This document shows, piece by piece, positions 32,467-37,373 of a stretch of DNA of 37,373 nt. Every line of letters begins with the position of its first letter. Within the stretch, counting starts at the first letter, position 1. The position numbers and the translations under genes were made by a program. Origin of the DNA: Candidatus Levyibacteriota bacterium (GTDB lineage: Bacteria > Patescibacteriota > Microgenomatia > Levybacterales > UBA12049). The stretch is taken from contig DAIDHK010000013.1 in the NCBI GenBank assembly GCA_027459725.1, forward strand, positions 1-37,373, read 5' to 3'. Under the pieces are notes generated by a model. The model saw only the letters and a list, made by a program, of their open reading frames with translations. It was not told where the DNA came from and made no database searches.

Positions 32467-33324
32467 ATGACGGAATTAAGCAGTAGAACGCAGTTTAACG
32501 TACTTTGTATACCCGGAGGATTTGATGTGCTACATCCAGACCATAAAGCATACATTATGCGAAACATAAAACATGTTATTAAACGTGGACTGTCATTTGA
32601 TCGAATTAGTATAGGTCTCTCTCCCGATAGCTTTATTAGTAGAAAAGGGGCCTTAAGTCCTCTTTATGAATATGATTGGAGAAAACAAGATTTGCAAGAT
32701 TGGTTCAGTAGTACCATGTATCAAGGTTTAGTTGATATAGATCCTTTTGAGCCAAATGCTATAGTAGAGAATGGTCCAAACCAAAGGCGTTTACTTGTAC
32801 TTTCAAAGGAATATGAAGGAAAAACAGTTGGTAATGCCTTAGAGAGTGTAAGCGGGAGGACATTATATCTTCCACCGGTAAATAGGATACATAGTTCAGA
32901 CATAAGATTAGCATTAATCTCAAGTATGAAATCATCCAATTGTGAGAGACAGGTAGGAGCTGTCTTACTAAGAGACGGTGTTATTGCAAATACAGCTCAC
33001 AATGGAGGAGGGCCCGCTTCATGTGCCTTCTGCCCTAAAAGGATAGATTACTATTTAAACCTGGAAAGGACTGGTATACATCAACCCAGTGCAGTTCCTT
33101 GTATTTACCCTCATGCAGAAGAAATTGCCGCGAAAAACGCTCAAAAGGGTGATCATCTTCTGACTACTCTATCTCCATGTAATAACTGCGCTGAAACAAT
33201 ACTACAAAAAGAAATTAGCCGTGTTGTATATGTTGAAGGTTATCATGATCAAAGACCGATCAGGAGTTTATCGAGAAAAGGAGTACAAGTTAGACAGGCA
33301 GGCTATCATCCATCAATAGGTTAA
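32467..33324 (+). CDS. Fusion of a nucleotidyltransferase-like domain and a dCMP deaminase-like domain
   Basis: The 285-residue product has two parts. Residues 10-150 look like an HxGH-type nucleotidyltransferase: PGGFDVLHPDHKAYI (16-30; His23 and His26) and RIHSSDIR (140-147), which corresponds to the ISSTxIR motif. Residues 150-285 look like a zinc deaminase of the dCMP/CMP type: Cys186-x2-Cys189, HAE (His216, Glu218) and SPCNNC (Cys238, Cys241). All zinc-site residues of a deaminase are present. The gene is on the plus strand in a minus-strand block between thyA and dcd and has its own promoter. The substrate of the first domain is unknown. I know of no described fusion of this exact kind. 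Confidence 0.75.
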   Translation: MTELSSRTQFNVLCIPGGFDVLHPDHKAYIMRNIKHVIKRGLSFDRISIGLSPDSFISRKGALSPLYEYDWRKQDLQDWFSSTMYQGLVDIDPFEPNAIVENGPNQRRLLVLSKEYEGKTVGNALESVSGRTLYLPPVNRIHSSDIRLALISSMKSSNCERQVGAVLLRDGVIANTAHNGGGPASCAFCPKRIDYYLNLERTGIHQPSAVPCIYPHAEEIAAKNAQKGDHLLTTLSPCNNCAETILQKEISRVVYVEGYHDQRPIRSLSRKGVQVRQAGYHPSIG

Positions 33325-33338
33325 ATATTTTTTATTAA

Positions 33339-33872
33339 CTACACTTGTTTTTCTCTCTTCGTCGCACTTACTCTGCCCCCTTGCCATTGTCCACGATATG
33401 CACTTCCTTCCCCTTTTATCTCATGAAAAACTATATGCACAAAACGTGCTCCCATCTCTATTTCAACTGTAATCGGCCCTTCATTTTTCAGACCAAAGGT
33501 TAACTCTCCACTATAGCCTGGCTGTACCGGACCTGTGCGCAAAAACAAACCTGATCTAAAAGTCGTGGTGCGTGGTAAAATAACTGCTGATAAATCCAGA
33601 GGTAGATTAATCTTTTCAATCGTTTTCACCAGGAAAAAATCCCCTGGTTTTATTTTAATACTCTTATCTTTCCCATAAACTGCTACTGAGGTGATATCAG
33701 CAGTTTTACGGTGTGTTTCTCCTAAAAATGCGTCTCCCGAAATCTTAAAAACCTCACCCAGTCTTAAATCAAAACCTGTACCCTCGGGATTGGTTAACTC
33801 ACGTTCTGATAAACTTTCAACTAGCTTTTCTTTCTTAACTAGATCCAATAATATTTTAGGAGATAAAATCAT
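33339..33872 (-). CDS. Dcd/dUTPase-family protein, catalytic residue altered
   Basis: The protein has the Dcd fold: GTGFDLRLG (37-44), PRTTTFRSGLFLRTG (105-119), QPGYSGELTFGLKN (122-135) and YRGQWQGGRVSA near the C-terminus. In dCTP deaminases the segment reads V-L-E-L-x-N with the catalytic Glu; here it is T-F-G-L-K-N, so the Glu is Gly132. The dUTPase Asp at the corresponding loop is also absent. So it may be a regulator, a dUTPase of unusual type or an inactive paralogue. The frame extends to a TTG at 33887, but ATG 33872 is 15 bases after TAGTAT with TTGATT 17 bases up. Confidence 0.75.
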   Translation of the reverse strand: MILSPKILLDLVKKEKLVESLSERELTNPEGTGFDLRLGEVFKISGDAFLGETHRKTADITSVAVYGKDKSIKIKPGDFFLVKTIEKINLPLDLSAVILPRTTTFRSGLFLRTGPVQPGYSGELTFGLKNEGPITVEIEMGARFVHIVFHEIKGEGSAYRGQWQGGRVSATKREKQV

Positions 33873-33942
33873 ACAGTTGACGTTCAAATACTAACAAGAA
33901 AAACAAATTAAATCAATATAGGGAATGATAAAAAATATAGCA

Positions 33943-34605
33943 CTAAATCGAGATAATTTTATTCAATATATCCTCGGTTACCTTTTCTTGAGTCTGTTGT
34001 CCGTTAATAATAGTAAATAAATCAGCAAATCTATTTACTAAATCGGTATATGATCTGTAAATCAGATTCAATTTCTCTTTTTTATCATATATGTCATTAT
34101 GTTTATTACTACCTTTTATTCTATTTACTGCCTCTGCGGGCTTCACATCTAAATAAAGAGTTACATCAGGGACAATAAAACGGTTATAGTGAGAAAGAAC
34201 CGAAAAAGAACTCAAGTAAATATCAGCTTTTGCGTCTTGCATATCCGCAACCGCATAAGCAACTCCTGTCCAGAAATAACGATCAGTAATAACCAAATTT
34301 CCTTCTTTTAAAAAACGTATTATTTCTTCCTGGTGAACTGTTCTATCAGCGCTAAATAGATATTGTAGTGCAATTGGAGGAATCTTTACCTCACCAGATA
34401 AGACTTTACGAATAAGTTTTCCTATCTCCCTATCCGTAGGTTCTTTGGTAAAGATAACTTTTTTACCGAGTCTTTTTAACTCCTCCACAACCAAATTTAC
34501 CTGTGTAGTCTTCCCACTTCCATCAATTCCTTCAAAAGCAATAAGCTTACCTGGATATGAATTTTTTAAAAATTCCAATTCATATTTGACAGGATATTTC
34601 TTCAT
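33943..34605 (-). CDS. tmk: Thymidylate kinase
   Basis: Phosphorylates dTMP to dTDP. The P-loop EGIDGSGKTTQV (25-36), the LID-type TKEPTDREIGKLIRKVL region, the RTVHQEEIIRFLKEGNLVITDRY block (DRY motif at about 110) and a typical C-terminal part are present. Length 220 is normal. It lies between the two Dcd-family genes in the same direction, completing the path from dUMP (thyA) to dTTP. Confidence 0.96.
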   Translation of the reverse strand: MKKYPVKYELEFLKNSYPGKLIAFEGIDGSGKTTQVNLVVEELKRLGKKVIFTKEPTDREIGKLIRKVLSGEVKIPPIALQYLFSADRTVHQEEIIRFLKEGNLVITDRYFWTGVAYAVADMQDAKADIYLSSFSVLSHYNRFIVPDVTLYLDVKPAEAVNRIKGSNKHNDIYDKKEKLNLIYRSYTDLVNRFADLFTIINGQQTQEKVTEDILNKIISI

Positions 34606-34657
34606 ATAATTAAACTAAAAAAATGAAACTAATACAAAATAAATTAAAACAGATTGA

Positions 34658-35227
34658 TTATTTGTCTTCTGATATTTTTGATTCCTGAGGTCCTTCCTGA
34701 ATCACATACTTAGCATTATTTTTCCTGTTATAAGGAGCATCCGCCGGACTACTTAGCTGTTCAAATGCCATTGCACAAATCCTCATCCCAACAGTCAATG
34801 CAACAGCCATTCGTCCTAAATTACCCAGTTCAAGCACACATTTACCATCCCATCCGGGATCAAAAATTGAAGCTGTCGAATGAACAACGATTCCTAAACG
34901 CCCAAGGGATGAACGTCCTTCCAGTCTTCCCATCATATGATTTGGAATTGTTAACTTCTCATATGTTACAGCTAGTACAAAATCTCCGGGCTGCATAATA
35001 AATTGCTCTCCATCTTTTAGCACAATCTCGCGGGTAATCTCATTACTATAATCTTTTTTTGAAGGATCAATATATGGCTTTTTACTGTATTCAAATACAC
35101 GAAAAACATTTCCCAGTCTTAGGTCGATCGAACAACTACCAAGTTGTTTATTCAAATCCGGAGCGGGACTGATTACAATCACATTATCCTTAAGGGCTTT
35201 TTGTATATCCCTGTCTGATAGAACCAT
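34658..35227 (-). CDS. dcd: dCTP deaminase
   Basis: Deaminates dCTP to dUTP (or dUMP in bifunctional types), feeding thyA. RLEGRSSLGRLGIVVHSTAS (101-120) is the substrate site and IFDPGWDGKCVLELGN (121-136) holds the catalytic Glu133. MVLSDRDIQKAL is the normal start of the family. Length 189 is typical. The -10 TAGACT with TGA before it lies six bases from the ATG, with TTTCCA 17 bases up overlapping a perfect palindrome. Confidence 0.95.
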   Translation of the reverse strand: MVLSDRDIQKALKDNVIVISPAPDLNKQLGSCSIDLRLGNVFRVFEYSKKPYIDPSKKDYSNEITREIVLKDGEQFIMQPGDFVLAVTYEKLTIPNHMMGRLEGRSSLGRLGIVVHSTASIFDPGWDGKCVLELGNLGRMAVALTVGMRICAMAFEQLSSPADAPYNRKNNAKYVIQEGPQESKISEDK

Positions 35228-35257
35228 GAAGAAAGTCTATCATGAATAGTTTAGTTT

Positions 35258-35271
35258 GGAAAGTACTTTCC
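35258..35271. promoter_or_regulatory. Perfect 14-base palindrome on the dcd promoter (candidate operator)
   Basis: GGAAAGTACTTTCC reads the same on both strands. Its right half (minus strand TTTCCA) is also the predicted -35 box of dcd, 17 bases above TAGACT. A dimeric repressor bound here would block RNA polymerase. Confidence 0.5.
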
Positions 35272-35729
35272 TTGAGTAAATAAGAATTGAAAGAGATGGA
35301 GATTAACACAGAATATATTATATATACATATCTGTTTTATTATCAAACAATAATTAATCTACAGGGACAAATAACTCTAAATATATTTCTGGTGCCCTAC
35401 ATTTTTATTGCACCTATCTAATTCTTAGCTAAACATCTTTTTTTTAAAACAGATTATAGGAATAACAAATCATTAATTATCTTGACATTTTTATATAAAA
35501 ATCTCCCCCATCTAAAGCATCTGTTTACATCTGTTCCAAAGGATAAAGATTTTCTTAATGTAGATTTTGACGCACAAATCAGATTGGAACATCATCTATA
35601 TTCTGCATGCATTAACCGAAGAACGACATCTTTTTCAGGATTCAAATTACAAGCAATACTGTGAGAAAGTTCGTTACCGCTTTATACCGCTTATAGTTTG
35701 ATGTTTTAACTTACTCTTATACTTATATG
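35272..35729. other. Intergenic stretch without a supported gene
   Basis: AT-rich. A 60-codon frame from a TTG at 35482 is the only open one of note; its start TTG is part of TTGACATTT, and no -10 follows at the right distance. Nothing else coding or structured was seen. Confidence 0.4.
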
Positions 35730-35759
35730 TTGACGCATAGAGAGATTTTTGCGTAGTAT
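35730..35759 (+). promoter_or_regulatory. Promoter of the 35766 gene with a short inverted repeat
   Basis: TTGACG (35730-35735), 18 bases, TAGTAT (35754-35759), ATG seven bases on (35766), so leaderless. ACGCA (35733-35737) and TGCGT (35750-35754) form an inverted repeat between the two boxes, a possible operator. Confidence 0.5.
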
Positions 35760-35765
35760 ATACAT

Positions 35766-36365
35766 ATGAACTATAAACGACTGGTAATTATATTTATAGC
35801 TTTTTTTATCCTAGATTTATTGCTTTTCACCATATATTTTTTAAAGACTTATAAGTCAGGATTCTCATTTCTCAAAAATAATTCTACAGTCCAAAATACA
35901 ACAAACCCGCCCCAGAGCCTATTCCAATTCCAATCTCAGATTGCACATACTACATTCAGTTCTGTAAATCAAAGCATATTTATACAACCTTTTTACACAA
36001 CTCACCTACTATCCTCAGGCGCCCATCAATCTGTAATTGTAATTATCACACCAGATACTCAAAAATGGGGCAATAAAATTATTGCATCTATTCCCTATCC
36101 AAACCCACAAGATCCAACACCTATATACTCAAGTTATTATTTCAATAGTATAAGTAAACCACCGAAACTTTATGTTGGAATATCCTCCAGTTTATTTACT
36201 AAAGGTCAAGCTGAAGAAAAACGTATCATACTATTCAATGCTCTATTGCGTGCAATCTGGCACTCAGCAAATACAAATATAGATCCTAAGTTGGATTCGT
36301 CAAGAGCAGAACAGATTTTTAATAATCAATATCTATATCTTTATCAGAATCTTAAAATTAATTAG
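35766..36365 (+). CDS. Membrane-anchored unknown protein
   Basis: The 199-residue product has an uncleaved-type N-terminal membrane segment (about 6-26, LVIIFIAFFILDLLLFTIYF) followed by an outer part rich in Ser, Asn, Gln and Tyr. No known domain. It could be secreted or surface-exposed, perhaps linked to the downstream cysteine-rich protein, whose ATG starts eight bases after this stop. Function unknown. Confidence 0.7.
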   Translation: MNYKRLVIIFIAFFILDLLLFTIYFLKTYKSGFSFLKNNSTVQNTTNPPQSLFQFQSQIAHTTFSSVNQSIFIQPFYTTHLLSSGAHQSVIVIITPDTQKWGNKIIASIPYPNPQDPTPIYSSYYFNSISKPPKLYVGISSSLFTKGQAEEKRIILFNALLRAIWHSANTNIDPKLDSSRAEQIFNNQYLYLYQNLKIN

Positions 36366-36373
36366 ACTCTAAT

Positions 36374-37373
36374 ATGAAAAAAATCTTTTTCATTAATATA
36401 ACACAGGTTTTTTTCCTAGGACTTTTAATCTTATTTATTACCCCTGTTATTGCCTATGCCTGTAATGAACCTGGTGCTGTCTGCCCGTGTGGCAGTAATG
36501 GACAGTGCCTTCTATCGGTAGGCCCTCCAGCCTTGTATGGCACCAACTGCATAGCCTGTCCTGCACCAACTGCGGTACCTACGTCCCCGCCACCTCCTTC
36601 ATGTAACTCTAGTTGTGTAAACACATATTCCTGTTCCTGGGTGGGAACCGCATGTGTCTGTACACCCTCGACTCAAGGCTGTTGCACATCACAACCTGGA
36701 AGTTGCTCAGGTGCACCCTCAAGCTCATCTACAAGTTCGACCGGTGGCATAAGCTGCCCGCCGGGATTCCATTCAATCCCCGGACAAGCCGGTTGTTATC
36801 CTAACTCAACTGGCTCTTCCTCTTCTAGCACAAGCTCTACCAGTAGTACCAGTAGCACTGGGGGCTCCTGCTCTACTTCTACCTGTGGCGGTTCTACACT
36901 CTGCTGCTTAGGCTATACCTGCTGCTCTGGAGCCTGTACTCCCGGTGGTGCTTGCGCCCCTACTCCCACTCCAACTCCTCAATATCAGGCTCAAGGCTAT
37001 GTCTATGTAGACTTTAATAATGCTGCTAACTCAGGGTACGCATGGCTCTCGCCAAATTCTTCCACCAACTTCATCATGCAATCTCCGCAAAGACCAGTAA
37101 GTAATCTCACCGTCCAGGCTGGAACCTTATCCGGTTCTAACTTTACCGTCCAGTCCTCTACTACCACTGATAACCATGGCTATTACTCCCTCCCTCTACT
37201 TTCTAACTGGAAAATAGCTAATGAGTATATCTCCGTACCCAAATCCTTCCCCGGTTATCATATTGAAAGCCTACCTTCTAGTACTAAACCAGATCCCTAT
37301 ACGCTTGGCGGTTCTACGACTGGTGTCCTCCTCCCTGCTAGCTCTAACTCCCAACCTAATGAACAAATCCCTT
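36374..37373 (+). CDS. Secreted cysteine-rich surface protein, N-terminal part
   Basis: The frame runs from ATG 36374 off the right edge (333 codons seen). A signal peptide (KKIFF.. then FLGLLILFITPVIAYA) ends near residue 29 before a Cys-rich region (24 cysteines between 30 and 194). The region has Pro-rich (TSPPPPS) and Ser/Thr-rich (SSSSSTSSTSSTSST) linkers. From about 206 the sequence (QGYVYVDFNNA.., TTTDNHGYYSLPLL, then SVPKSFPGYHIES) resembles the SdrD B/carboxypeptidase-regulatory-like beta domains of surface proteins. It follows the 35766 gene by eight bases, so they are an operon. Function unknown; likely disulfide-stabilised cell-surface protein. Confidence 0.75.
   Translation, partial: MKKIFFINITQVFFLGLLILFITPVIAYACNEPGAVCPCGSNGQCLLSVGPPALYGTNCIACPAPTAVPTSPPPPSCNSSCVNTYSCSWVGTACVCTPSTQGCCTSQPGSCSGAPSSSSTSSTGGISCPPGFHSIPGQAGCYPNSTGSSSSSTSSTSSTSSTGGSCSTSTCGGSTLCCLGYTCCSGACTPGGACAPTPTPTPQYQAQGYVYVDFNNAANSGYAWLSPNSSTNFIMQSPQRPVSNLTVQAGTLSGSNFTVQSSTTTDNHGYYSLPLLSNWKIANEYISVPKSFPGYHIESLPSSTKPDPYTLGGSTTGVLLPASSNSQPNEQIP

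Noticed and set aside
35482-35664. 60-codon frame starting at TTG 35482
   Set aside because: The start codon is part of TTGACA with no -10 after it, and there is no ribosome site.
1-37373. UGA recoded to glycine, as in some CPR lineages
   Set aside because: No conserved gene here has an in-frame TGA at a glycine position, so standard decoding fits.

Overview
The window looks like a stretch of chromosome from a small-genome, AT-rich bacterium of the Candidate Phyla Radiation (Patescibacteria), probably near Microgenomates. The evidence is indirect: housekeeping genes packed end to end, shortened house-keeping proteins (EF-Ts of 152 residues, a YbeY that stops at its last metal-ligand histidine), many unrecognised small membrane or surface proteins, and many coding starts only 5-9 bases after a -10 box, which implies leaderless mRNAs. 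No tRNA, rRNA or CRISPR array was seen. The phylum call is inference.

Layout. Bases 1-1080 hold the tail of something entering from the left (a bulged hairpin like an IS200/IS605 end) and a GC-rich minus-strand transcription unit of at least ten consecutive strong hairpins, with its own promoter, ribosome binding site, 118-codon frame and terminator-like end. Bases 1090-3209 carry two unknown plus-strand genes. Bases 3216-7598 (minus) carry uppS, cysS, several unknown genes and a Nudix hydrolase. An EEP-family hydrolase follows on the plus strand. Bases 8534-14842 (minus) are a DNA/RNA maintenance block: recR, prs, an amber-interrupted unknown gene, ybaB, dnaX, ybeY, rpsU, a HIT protein and a DHH-like phosphoesterase. 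Then come proS and two plus-strand unknowns. Bases 18003-24047 hold the whole oxidative pentose phosphate branch (gnd, zwf, pgl), a MazG-like gene, a twice-frameshifted deoxyribosyltransferase-like gene and a large membrane-anchored surface protein. Bases 24096-27938 hold rseP, frr, an unknown gene where pyrH usually sits, tsf and rpsB.

Bases 28298-35227 are a one-carbon and deoxypyrimidine block: glyA, folA, a HAD hydrolase, thyA, a plus-strand fusion of an HxxH nucleotidyltransferase-like domain to a dCMP-deaminase-like domain, a Dcd-family paralogue that lacks the usual catalytic glutamate, tmk and a canonical dcd. Together they can turn dCTP/dCMP into dUMP, methylate it to dTMP and phosphorylate it, with glyA and folA running the folate cycle. 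The right end (35766-37373) encodes a membrane-anchored protein and the start of a secreted, very cysteine-rich surface protein that runs off the window.

The most novel items are the hairpin-chain transcript at 436-969, the nucleotidyltransferase-deaminase fusion at 32467-33324 with its neighbours, the widespread leaderless promoters, and short AT-rich repeats that are read through as in-frame peptide insertions in three conserved enzymes.
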